A stretch of DNA of 64,000 nucleotides, taken from Ezakiella coagulans (GTDB lineage Bacteria > Bacillota > Clostridia > Tissierellales > Peptoniphilaceae). Positions 44,009 to 53,900 of this stretch are shown here, piece by piece. Numbering within the stretch: position 1 is the stretch's first letter; the number at the start of each line of letters is the position of its first letter. The position numbers and the translations under genes are program-made. Location of the stretch: contig NZ_QEKV01000001.1 in the NCBI RefSeq assembly GCF_003096635.1, positions 133,534 through 197,533 on the forward strand, in the 5' to 3' direction. A model generated the notes under the pieces. The model made no database searches and was not told where the DNA came from. It was given only the letters and a program-made list of their open reading frames with translations.

Positions 44009-44034
44009 GAACCGGTATTACCGGTTCTTTTTTT
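44009..44034 (+). terminator. Repeat-associated terminator, copy 4 (serves the sigma-like gene)
   Basis: GAACCGGT (44009-44016), ATT loop, ACCGGTTC (44020-44027), seven T, 29 bp after the stop. Confidence 0.88.
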
Positions 44035-44040
44035 GGTTCA

Positions 44041-44199
44041 TTTGCGGGCCCTTTCGCGATAAACACTTGATTCAATATTTAAGTAGCGTCGGGTCACATC
44101 CCGACGCATGGAGTATGGACAAATACACGATTGTGATGGATGCTATTTAGAAACAGATAAAAATTGTATTATTGATTCATCGAAAATTCCTCGCAAGTT
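44041..44199. repeat. R1 repeat, copy f (expanded)
   Basis: TTTGCG and CGCAAGTT ends with the CGATAAACACTTGATTCAATATTT left arm of R1. The centre is expanded and carries the GCGTCGGG/CCCGACGC hairpin at 44086-44107 in inverted orientation. Confidence 0.72.
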
Positions 44200-44215
44200 G
44201 TGGTGCTTGTGTGGT

Positions 44216-44239
44216 AACCGGTAAACGCCGGTTCTTTTT
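44216..44239 (+). terminator. Repeat-associated terminator, copy 5
   Basis: AACCGG (44216-44221) and CCGGTT (44228-44233) with a six-base loop, then CTTTTTG. No gene lies between it and the previous terminator. Confidence 0.7.
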
Positions 44240-44247
44240 GTTTTTAT

Positions 44248-44340
44248 AATTGTATATGCATGTGTACGCATCCGTAGCGGGATGGCATACGTTACGACGT
44301 AAGGAGTAACGATGTCCTCCCGCCCATTTTTGTGTAAAAG
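44248..44340. repeat. R2-like repeat, copy f
   Basis: R2 left flank, then a long hairpin with GCGGGA and TCCCGC outside and CGTTAC with GTAACG inside. The 290 bp that follow (44341-44630) are AT rich with nothing recognised. Confidence 0.7.
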
Positions 44341-44636
44341 AAATATGTATCTTCACCAACAACGTTGTGTCGATAAAATATAGAAACAATAGTATCATTA
44401 CATTTCATAAATTTATCCATCAATATATGATTACGCAATATTTTTTTCACACAGCTATAACTTTCCCGCCTATCTTCGCTCTGTTCATATAAAATCACCC
44501 TACAACTTTTCCTCATTTTCCACTCTCTCCATCTTTCGCTTTATCGCACGACCAAACTCCCTCTATACCCTGCATTCATCCAAATATTACACCCACATTA
44601 CATTTGTATAAAATTACACAAAAACATAAATTCGCC

Positions 44637-44665
44637 TTGACAATCATACCCGAAAATGGTATCAT
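44637..44665 (+). promoter_or_regulatory. Strong predicted promoter of the giant surface-protein operon
   Basis: A perfect TTGACA (44637-44642), 17 bp, then TATCAT (44660-44665). The transcript would start near 44671, giving a leader of about 350 nt. Confidence 0.75.
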
Positions 44666-44670
44666 AAACG

Positions 44671-45018
44671 TAACGGTAAATATGGATTATGTGTGCCACC
44701 CGCACGGGAGAATCTCGTGTTATAATCCTGAAAATTCCGGCTAATTTCATATGCTTCTTTTTTTGACCACATCAAAGTTAGACCGAAAACTATCAAAAAA
44801 CTGAAAGTGTGTGAAAAGCAAAATAGAGTAATAAGACGAAGGGATACTACGAAACCCGAAGTCAAGCAATTATTCAAACGAGTTGGTGGCACGACTCGTT
44901 TTTTTATTATTAAAATGGGTAAATAAGAATCAAGGGTGGCACTTTGGATTCTTAAATGTGTCGACTTAACACAAAAACTAAAGTCAAATATATATTTTAC
45001 TAACGAAAGGAGAAAAAT
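44671..45018 (+). ncRNA. Long structured 5' leader of the surface-protein operon, possible attenuator
   Basis: Visible elements: a stem GGATTAT (44684-44690) with ATAATCC (44722-44728) holding GTGCCACCC (44693-44701); a stem GAC-GAA-GGG pairing with CCC-GAA-GTC (about 44835-44862) with a symmetric GAA/GAA internal loop; a terminator-like hairpin AACGAGT (44877-44883) with ACTCGTT (44894-44900) and a T7 tail; and a hairpin AAGAATC (44925-44931) with GATTCTT (44947-44953). The loops of the last two contain GGTGGCAC and GGGTGGCAC, both complementary to the 5' GTGCCACCC. It matches no riboswitch class I know. Confidence 0.5.
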
Positions 45019-48000
45019 ATGCAAAATTATAAGAAAAATTTTGTAACGCGAACACTTGCATGGATATTAGCCATTGTTATGGTCGTATCTATGGTACCAA
45101 TGAACGTATTTGCAAGTGGATTTTCACGATGGGAGAAAGAGGCACTTGGACCAAATCCTGTAGCCCCTAAAGAGTCATCGGAAAGAGATCAAACATTTGA
45201 AAAAATGTTTTGGAACGAGGGTAGTGTTTCCAAAGCAAATTCCGGATTGGAAACTTCGGAAGATAATGTCTTACCTGCACTACAAGAACCAAACACACCA
45301 GCACCAGGTAAGACTAGCAATCGTTCAGTAGACGCGGAAGGAAAACCTCCGGTAGACTGGGATAAAAGTGCAGGAGAAGGTCGTGATGACGGTTCATCCT
45401 ACTGGTCACTACCATCAGGCGTGAACATTGTCAACGCCCACAACGGCTCCGACCCAATTAATACATTTGGATTTACCTACTTAGGTAAGTATTTAGATGA
45501 TCAAGGACGTATCGTACTTAAGTTCGACATCGGACATAGAGCCACAGCCAACTCCGGTGTGTGGGATAAATATGTCATGCGCTTCCCGAAAGAACTTTAC
45601 AATGCTATCGATACAGATGCGTCATTTATTCTATGGAAGCAAACCGAAGTATATCGAATCGACAACTTCGATAGATTCGAAGCCACTACCATAAGAGAGC
45701 AAACCGCCTACACCTATCAATTCCCATTTAGGAACTTTGGTGCCCAATACGGCCACAGGGAGATAAACGTAGTTCTTAAAAAGGATGTTAACTGGGAAAA
45801 GGACTTTGCAGGCAAATCACAAGTAGTACAACTTAGACTATATAATGGTAACAACAAAAACTTGAAGATGTTTTCTACATCAGCTAGAGGTGCTGGCAAA
45901 CAGTACACATCCTTTGGTTACAACACCCATACCAAGACAGCTGTTGTAGGTGACCTTTCCAAACGTCCCGGCGACCTTGTAGAGTCAACTATGATATCTA
46001 TGGTACAAGCCGATGCCTATAACGACATCTTCCATACGGCTGACTCTTCACTGCAATTGGATAGAGACAACAAAAAAGTAAGAATCATCTATTCAATTGC
46101 TAAGACAGCCACTACAAGAGGAGACTACAAGGCCTTTGGTGAAGACATTGGTCTACGTCAAACCCTAGACCCAGACTTTGTACGCTATCTTGATTTATCA
46201 AATCCGGATACAAAGATCGGTACCTACCAACTTTTTCATCCAAATGAAAAAAAATATGGTGAACCCATTGACATCTTTGCCAAAGACTTAAATGGTGTTA
46301 AAAAGACAGCAGACGGAAAAATTGAGCTAGACGAAAATAACAATCCAATCTATACGCGAGATGACAAATCCGTCTTTATCCAATTTGGTTCAAAAGAATT
46401 CGTAGACAAGGAAAACCCGGGTTCATCTGATCCCAACTATATATACACAAAGATTACAGATGCTTATAATATTTATTTCAGAGAAAACAATGGGGACGGT
46501 ATCCTAGGCGTATTCGAATACAATATCGACCCAAGCCTTATTAACGCATCTATGATCGAGAAGAAAGAGTTCTCCAAGAACTTTATGTTCGACACTCGCT
46601 ATATCACATCCAACAACGAAGGTATGCGCAAGTATACGGGCGTTGTAGAGGAAGATATAGTCTATCCGCCGGGAAAAAATGTCTTCTATAGATTAATTCC
46701 GGAGCCATATGAAAGCATTACTACCAACATAGGAGGCAGTGCTAAAGCAGCCGACTTTATTTTAAACATTGGTGGAGCGGACGGAATATGGAAGTCATGG
46801 AAGCGTGAAGGTACTGCCTGGTTTAATGACGGTACTGACGCATATGCAATTTCGCCTTATGGTAAAGAAATGCACTTAACTAAGCATACAATGACAATTG
46901 GTGGAACTATTAAAAAAGGCACACCAATTACTGTCTATCTTCCTAAAGACTACTCAACTAAAGCAGATAAAATTCACTTTGACTTAGCAACAGGTGACCA
47001 AATTGGACTTACCACATCCCAACTGAAAAATGCCAAGTCCTTAATGGGCGGTAAGAAGGTAACCCTTAAGAAGGTAAAGAAGGAAAACGGCTCTGATATT
47101 TTCTACAATCCTCTATATATCAAGAACACTGTTTCAACAATTGGTGGTTCAGCAATCAGAGAGCAATACACACCTATCGTTGATGAAATCTTCACAGATT
47201 CAAAAGACTTTACTGGTATCATGAGAACTGAAGGTGGTGTGCTAGCATCACTTTATAAGCCTAAAGATGATAGAACGACTACAGAACACTTCGGTGAAAA
47301 CTGGATCGACTCTGATTCCGATGATAAAGGAAATATCACAGGCTACGAAAGAACAGACGGTAGACTTAAAGACAAGGAAAGCCCTGAAGCTGTAGATCCT
47401 GACAAAATAAAGGAAAAGAGAACAGTTAAAGGCCTTGATACTAAGAACAATGTTGTAGACAAGGAATTTGAAGGTTTAAGATTTACCATCAAAAAGCTAT
47501 ACTTTGGTGGTGATCAATTTAAGGATTCCACTCAAGAAACGAAAGTTGAAGACATGGGTCTTATCAAGGACCAACCAGTTATGTTCAACTCATTTAGACA
47601 TACATCTTTAATGTCTGCACCAGTATACGAACAAGTTCAAGCAAAAGTTAAATTCATGCTATATCCAAAGCAAAATGTAGCCATGGATAAGATAGTACCA
47701 CTAAATACAGAGTACTCAATCGAACCGGAAAAATTAAATAAAAATGGACTTGAAGAAGCTCAAAGACTTCAAACCACCGGCAAGCCGAATCCAAACTATA
47801 AAGGAAACGGATTTAAGGCAAAAGATGGCGAAAACAACATTCGTGTAGATGAAAAGGAACCGACTATATCAGTTAAGAGAACGTCTCTAACATCAACAGA
47901 TGCTTTTAAAAAGGACAAGGATGTAACTTATCCAAACTTCCTTAACCACGACGGCTATGCTTACGGCGTCAACAGTTCGGATCCTGCTATAAAAGACAGA

Positions 48001-50886
48001 GCAGTTCAAGAATTCATCAAACGTCTATATCCGGATGCAGAATTCGATGAAGCTCTAGGTAATAAAGCAGACGGTTCAAAGAGAACAGACGGTAAGACTG
48101 TTATCGGTTGGACGACGAAAGAACTTAAGGATATTCCGACAAAGGATGCAGTAGACCAATTCTATGAACTTGAAAAAGAGAAAAAAGTCTTATCTGACCT
48201 TAGTCAATGGAAAGATGTGGATGAAGATAAACAAAACTACATCTTCAACGAATATTCACCGGTTGACAAGAACAGAACAGTATACGCAGTTTGGGGTACA
48301 CCGAGCTTAGTGCTTCACTCCAACAACACATATGATAAAGTTACTGGCAAATTTGATCCTAACAAAGAAACTATTGTTCGTATTCCTTTTACACCGGATG
48401 ATGCTACTAACACAAACAAGATTATCGATGCCATGACATCGCCAACCAAGGAAAACTTAAAGAACAATAACGTAATCAAACAACTTCCACTAGCACCTTA
48501 TAAATATAGATCCAAGGATATTGGAGAAGAATTTGATTCAAGACTTGAAAACTTTATTATGGAAAACTCAACTTTCGTTGGTTGGACTACTGAAAGATTC
48601 ACTAATGATAAAAAATCAGAATTCGTAGCAGGTAACAACAACGAACGTATAGGCGAGATTCAAAAGGGTGAAACTAAAGATGGCAAGAGCCTTCCAAAGA
48701 GAACCGAATCAACTCAATACCTAGGTAATTATAAAGATGCCTATGTTCCAAATGGTTACAACTTCGCCATATCCAAAGGCTATGAAGCCTTGATTAAAGA
48801 AGGTAAAGACATCCACCTATACGCAAACTATAGACCTTACTTCGAAGTAAACGTTCAACCACAATATATGAACATCGGCGAAGCTGATGCAAGACACCAA
48901 TACGGTAAGTATGTGGATAATGTAGAAGCAGCAAAGAAGAAAAACTTAGAAATAGCCCTCCTTTACAGAACAGCAGTAACAGACTATACAAAACCGACTG
49001 TTCTACAAGGGGCAACCTACAACCCGCTTACTGAAAAAGACCTGCTTCCAAACGACCTTGTAATCAAACCATGGGACGGCACAAATAAAGTCCTAACATG
49101 GAAGGTACCAGGCTTTGACCGTGAAGGTATGAGACAATCCTATGTAGCAACTGTTATACCGCAAGGCAAGACAGAAGCTTACAAGAATTTTAAGCAAAAA
49201 AATCCAAATGATCCAAAGGGTGGAATCTACGATTGGAACTCACTTGGAATTACAACTTATGTTAAGCTTTCAGGTTTATCAGCAGAGATAGATAGAGGTG
49301 CGCCTAGAAACTTACATGAATCAATTTCAAGAGGGGACCCATACGGAATCGGTCTTGCTAAGCAACAAAACTTTAGTGTAGATACTAAAGGTAAGGTAGA
49401 CGCCTTTACTTCAGCAACATCAAGACAAGCTACAGTAAGAACAGTTCGTGAAACTAAAGAAGAAGTTACAGGTTACAACATCTTCCTTACAAATACACCA
49501 CAATCTATGCCAACACCTGAATTTAACTCAGTGAAAGAAACAGATAAAACTATTGACATCAACTTTGGTCAAGGTCTTATCAATGAAAAGCTTGCAAAAC
49601 TTAAACTACAAGTTCCACATGCAGTTGAAGACGGAACAGATCCAAAAACTGGCAAGAAAAAATACAAATCAGAGTTTGAAGATGTAGAATTCACTATAGG
49701 AAAAGACGGCAAGACTTTCACAGCACCTAGTGGCATGACAGCTACTTTAGATGAAAACACAGGAAAACTTACAATTGGTAATTTTGACTTCAAAAACCTT
49801 CCGGCAGATGAACCAAGCAGAACCATCTACGGATCCTATGTAAAAGAAGTGGGCGCTGAAGGTGAAAAAACAGAAGTCGAAGGCGACAAGGGCAAGGTAG
49901 TAATTACAAGAGTCTTAACTTCACTTAAAGTCAAAGACATGGAACAAATCGAAAAGAAAGACGGCGAAAAGGCTAGAATCAAGTTCGTTATTCCAGATGA
50001 AGGTCCAACAGATCAAGTAGCGCCTGGTACAATTTACACAGCTCAAAAATTCGATGGACAAAAATGGGTTGATGTAGGAAGAACTGAAGTAAGTGGAACC
50101 AACCTAAGAGGTTCTACAACAACAATGAAAATCACCGGAGAAGTAGCTGATGGTGAGATTATCCGTATTAAGTCCGACGAACCAGGTAAGTTAGAATCTT
50201 ACTCAGTAGGAGACAAAGACAGTGGAGCATACACACCACTTGAAGTAGACCCTAAGACACCGGACCAAGCACCTGCAGATTACAAGCACTATATTAAGCT
50301 TGACCTGGCAGGACCTGAAGCTAAAGGTGAAGCGAAAGATGAACGCTTCAGACGCTATATCAACATCGACGCTAAGCTAAACGAAGTACCTGGAAAACAA
50401 GTTACTATCGAAGTGGGTACAGCTGGAGAACAAGGCCATAAGGATAACAAGAAATTTACAGGCGACAAGGACCAAGTTATTAAGTTCTACAATGAAATTG
50501 TCCACAATGAAGATATAACCCTACACGGAGTATGGATTACCGCTACTGACGAGTTTGGAAACACAAAGACAAGTGATTTGAATTATAAGCAAACTTACCA
50601 ATTAGAACTAACTCTAAGGAATCCAAGAGTTGGACGTAACTTCGTTAGATTAAAATCTGATAGAGCAAATACTACTGTAAAACTTACTTTCTTAAAAGAC
50701 GGAAAAGCAGTTCATAAAGAAACATTTTTGCTTACAGAAGCAGGTACTTTCCAAAAATTCACTCTAAGCAATAACTATAAGCTAGAAAAGAATACACAGA
50801 TCCTAATAGAAGGAAGATGTGAAGAAGGGCAAGGCGAAAACAAAAAGGTTTACACTAACAACCCATGGATTCATGAACTTAGGTAG
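45019..50886 (+). CDS. Giant secreted surface protein 1 (1955 residues, no anchor seen)
   Basis: I do not recognise the whole protein. It starts with a signal peptide (positive NYKKNFVTR, hydrophobic LAWILAIVMVVSMV, cleavage likely after NVFA near residue 32). Residues about 130-600 form a large unrecognised extracellular domain (FGFTYLGKYLDDQGRIVLKF onward). Around residues 1020-1290 lie segments ending in VYAVWG and containing GWTT, like Listeria-Bacteroides (Flg_new) repeats. The C-terminal third has strand-rich Ig-like repeats (GTIYTAQKFDGQKWVDVG; VTIEVGTAGEQG). No LPXTG, SLH or membrane segment is seen at the end (NPWIHELR), so it must be released or held by a partner. GAAAGGAG precedes the ATG. 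First gene of three. Confidence 0.85.
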   Translation: MQNYKKNFVTRTLAWILAIVMVVSMVPMNVFASGFSRWEKEALGPNPVAPKESSERDQTFEKMFWNEGSVSKANSGLETSEDNVLPALQEPNTPAPGKTSNRSVDAEGKPPVDWDKSAGEGRDDGSSYWSLPSGVNIVNAHNGSDPINTFGFTYLGKYLDDQGRIVLKFDIGHRATANSGVWDKYVMRFPKELYNAIDTDASFILWKQTEVYRIDNFDRFEATTIREQTAYTYQFPFRNFGAQYGHREINVVLKKDVNWEKDFAGKSQVVQLRLYNGNNKNLKMFSTSARGAGKQYTSFGYNTHTKTAVVGDLSKRPGDLVESTMISMVQADAYNDIFHTADSSLQLDRDNKKVRIIYSIAKTATTRGDYKAFGEDIGLRQTLDPDFVRYLDLSNPDTKIGTYQLFHPNEKKYGEPIDIFAKDLNGVKKTADGKIELDENNNPIYTRDDKSVFIQFGSKEFVDKENPGSSDPNYIYTKITDAYNIYFRENNGDGILGVFEYNIDPSLINASMIEKKEFSKNFMFDTRYITSNNEGMRKYTGVVEEDIVYPPGKNVFYRLIPEPYESITTNIGGSAKAADFILNIGGADGIWKSWKREGTAWFNDGTDAYAISPYGKEMHLTKHTMTIGGTIKKGTPITVYLPKDYSTKADKIHFDLATGDQIGLTTSQLKNAKSLMGGKKVTLKKVKKENGSDIFYNPLYIKNTVSTIGGSAIREQYTPIVDEIFTDSKDFTGIMRTEGGVLASLYKPKDDRTTTEHFGENWIDSDSDDKGNITGYERTDGRLKDKESPEAVDPDKIKEKRTVKGLDTKNNVVDKEFEGLRFTIKKLYFGGDQFKDSTQETKVEDMGLIKDQPVMFNSFRHTSLMSAPVYEQVQAKVKFMLYPKQNVAMDKIVPLNTEYSIEPEKLNKNGLEEAQRLQTTGKPNPNYKGNGFKAKDGENNIRVDEKEPTISVKRTSLTSTDAFKKDKDVTYPNFLNHDGYAYGVNSSDPAIKDRAVQEFIKRLYPDAEFDEALGNKADGSKRTDGKTVIGWTTKELKDIPTKDAVDQFYELEKEKKVLSDLSQWKDVDEDKQNYIFNEYSPVDKNRTVYAVWGTPSLVLHSNNTYDKVTGKFDPNKETIVRIPFTPDDATNTNKIIDAMTSPTKENLKNNNVIKQLPLAPYKYRSKDIGEEFDSRLENFIMENSTFVGWTTERFTNDKKSEFVAGNNNERIGEIQKGETKDGKSLPKRTESTQYLGNYKDAYVPNGYNFAISKGYEALIKEGKDIHLYANYRPYFEVNVQPQYMNIGEADARHQYGKYVDNVEAAKKKNLEIALLYRTAVTDYTKPTVLQGATYNPLTEKDLLPNDLVIKPWDGTNKVLTWKVPGFDREGMRQSYVATVIPQGKTEAYKNFKQKNPNDPKGGIYDWNSLGITTYVKLSGLSAEIDRGAPRNLHESISRGDPYGIGLAKQQNFSVDTKGKVDAFTSATSRQATVRTVRETKEEVTGYNIFLTNTPQSMPTPEFNSVKETDKTIDINFGQGLINEKLAKLKLQVPHAVEDGTDPKTGKKKYKSEFEDVEFTIGKDGKTFTAPSGMTATLDENTGKLTIGNFDFKNLPADEPSRTIYGSYVKEVGAEGEKTEVEGDKGKVVITRVLTSLKVKDMEQIEKKDGEKARIKFVIPDEGPTDQVAPGTIYTAQKFDGQKWVDVGRTEVSGTNLRGSTTTMKITGEVADGEIIRIKSDEPGKLESYSVGDKDSGAYTPLEVDPKTPDQAPADYKHYIKLDLAGPEAKGEAKDERFRRYINIDAKLNEVPGKQVTIEVGTAGEQGHKDNKKFTGDKDQVIKFYNEIVHNEDITLHGVWITATDEFGNTKTSDLNYKQTYQLELTLRNPRVGRNFVRLKSDRANTTVKLTFLKDGKAVHKETFLLTEAGTFQKFTLSNNYKLEKNTQILIEGRCEEGQGENKKVYTNNPWIHELR

Positions 50887-50911
50887 GATTTTATAAACAC
50901 AGAAAATTCTT

Positions 50912-50931
50912 AGGGGAGCACCTGCTCCCCT
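50912..50931 (+). other. Intergenic hairpin without T tract between surface genes 1 and 2
   Basis: AGGGGAGCA (50912-50920), CC loop, TGCTCCCCT (50923-50931): a very stable stem. The sequence after it is GGGAATGAATT, without a U run, so it is more likely an mRNA processing or stability element than a terminator. Confidence 0.6.
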
Positions 50932-50953
50932 GGGAATGAATTAAGGAGGAATA

Positions 50954-53900
50954 ATGAATAAGAAGAGAATAATGTCTCTGCTTCTGTCTATAATGATGGT
51001 ATTACAAATCATAGTACCACAAGTACAAGTTCAAGCCAAATCTGGCGGAACTAGTGTGCAAATGTCCGAGGGACAAAAGATAGGAGAGAGATCAGAGGTA
51101 TTTACATTCAAAAACACTAAGAAGCCAATAAAGTCTTGGTTTACTATGGGAACTATGTCCCTAAATAATGCAAGACAAGTTTCAACAACTAGAACAGAGA
51201 CTTTAAAAATCAAGACAACAGCAACAGGTCTTGACAATGGCAAAAAAACATTTGACTGGGCAGCCTTTGGACAAAATAAAAAGTTCACAGCTTGGATAGA
51301 AGTTGCTTATGTAGAAGATAAAAAATCAGGAGAAGAAGTTGCAACTGAAAGACACAAGGTATCTGAAGACTTTGAAATTTCAAGCGCTGGAGATATCAAC
51401 GCTACTGTAACTTTAGATTCTTCTAAGACAGTAGACTTCTACTATCTTAGAACAGAATATGATGAAGGTGACAAACTGATAAAGGTCAATGCAATTCTTG
51501 ATTACAAAAACTCACTTTCACCAAAAGACCAGGCTGACTTAACATTTAAAATAGGAATTCAACAAATTGTAAGTACAACAATCACTTACGAACTAATTGA
51601 TGAATATGGCAAGCTAATCAAGCTTGATGACCAAAAAGAAGAAAAACCAGAAGCTGCTGACCTTAAAAACCAAGCTAAGTTTGGAAATGGAACAGATGAA
51701 CCACTGTTAACTTTCAACCTAAAAAAAGATGGTACAGACATCTTAAGAGATGAACAAATTGAAGACGAAGATGAATTAATCGATAGTTCAATTAAACTTA
51801 TTTTAGAAAAAGATTCTATCAAGTCAAACAACATCGACTACAAACTTACATCAACTTACGATGTAATTAATGGTGGTAAAGTTACTATAAAGAGACAAAA
51901 GGATGTAGTAACACCAAAAGACCCACAGAACCCTGGCGATATTCCAGATGGATATGCAAGACTTAAACTTTCAGCAGACGCTACTGGAGCTGGACCAACA
52001 GGAACATTCACAAAAGACGATGACAAAGACAATCTTAGATATGTTGACGTAAAAGAAGGCAAAGCCTACACTACTGCTAAAGTAGAAATTGACAAACAAG
52101 GCAAGCCATTCCCACTCACATCTGCAAATAAAGTAGACACAGGTAAAAAATTTGACAAGTGGACACCAGAGTTAGGCACACTAGGAAATGCCGTTGCAAA
52201 AGAAACAAAAAATTTAAACGCAACTTATAAATCAAGTGATAAGGAGATCATTCCTTACCTACCTACAGAACCAGTTCCTAAAGAAGATGAGAATGGAGAT
52301 CCAATTCCGGAAAACTATGTAGTAGTAACTTTCAAATCAGAAAGTGCTACAAAAGGTAAAGTTAAAATTGGCAAAAAGGAAGGCGAAACAGTACTTGCAA
52401 AAGTAAAACCAGGTATCGACCTTTCTACTAAAGCTGAGATTACAACTATACCTGAAAAAGACTACGGCTTTACTGAGTGGAAACCAGCACTTACTAATGC
52501 GGCTGAAGGACAAACTTACACAGCTCATTTCATAAAATCAGGCGACGAAATTAATGAAGGCGACACAATACCAAAGGATTGGTTCAAGGTAAAAGTTAGC
52601 CAAGATGAATCTATTGTAGATAATACAGTAGTAACAAAATTTTATACAGTTAAACCTAACGGTACACTAGAATCAGATAAGTTTGCTAAATTAGATGGCA
52701 AAGCTAAAGAAGGCTACAAAGACCCAGCATGGTATGTTGGTTCAGAAAAACTTGAAAAACCATTTGAAAGACAGATTACAACATATACAGAATTTTTAGC
52801 AAGTGCAACAGAAGAAATAGCAAACAAGTTTAAAAACAACCCTTTAAAAGCAGTAGATATTACAGCTTACAAAGGCGATACAATCGGTGAAAAGTTCTGG
52901 AACAAGGGTGTTAAAACACAAAGAGAAGATGCAGTTCTAGGAAGACTTATACAGTCAGCAACAGTAACTGATATTACACCTGAAAAGAGAACAACTGATA
53001 AAGCAGGTACTTTCCCAGGTACGCTTAAAGTTACTTTCACAGATGGATCCTCATTAGAAGTAAATAATCAAAAACTTATAGTTATAGACACTAGTGTAGA
53101 CATCGACTACGACAAAGGATCTGACAAAGACGCCAACGCACCTCGCCACAAAGACGAAGTTGTAAAAGGTAAGATTGTTAGTAAAGAAACACTTGAAGGT
53201 GCAAAAGTTGAAATCCTAGATAAGGACGACAAAGTAATTGGTATCACACTTGCTAATACAGACGGTTCATTCGTCGCAGGTACAAGACCATTAGAAGCCG
53301 GCGAAACAATCAAGGTAAGAGTAACACTACCAAAAGCAGATAAAGCATCACCAGCAGTTGAAAAGATCGTTAAGCTCAACCCAGATAGATTAAATCAACT
53401 TCTACCAATTGCTAAGGCACAAAAAGATAGCTTTAGTAAAAAGCAAAATGCTATTATTAAAGAAAGATTAGATGCACTTAACAAAGCTATCACAGAAGCT
53501 GAAAAGCTTGTTGATGAGAATGGTAAAGCTAAGGGAACAGACACTGCAGAAAACCAAACAGCAATTGATAATGCGGTTACTGCATTAGAAGAAGCTCTTA
53601 AAAAATTAACAGCAAACATCCCACCAAGTATTTCAGGTCCAAAGACTCACGAAATATTTGTAGGTGAAGCATTAGATCTAAAGGCTTTAGTTGAAGTTAC
53701 AGACGGCGACGGAGCAGACGACCTAGTTGTTGAAAACGGATCAAATGTAAAAGTAGAAGTTAAAAAAGTTGAAGGACAAACTGAATCACCAGTTGCAGAT
53801 CTTTCTACTATTAAAGATACTGTTGGAACATACAAAGTAACTTACACTGCAAAAGACAACGCAGGAGCAGAAGTTACTCACGAAATGACTCTTACAGTTA

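Noticed and set aside
44671-45018. T-box riboswitch
   Set aside because: GGTGGCAC resembles part of a T-box, but the following ACCGCG, the stem I motifs and a specifier loop are not seen, and the downstream gene is not an amino-acid or tRNA-synthetase gene.
44662-45024. 120-codon minus-strand reading frame in the leader of surface gene 1
   Set aside because: It has no ribosome site, covers the predicted leader hairpins, and its sequence has no recognisable motif.
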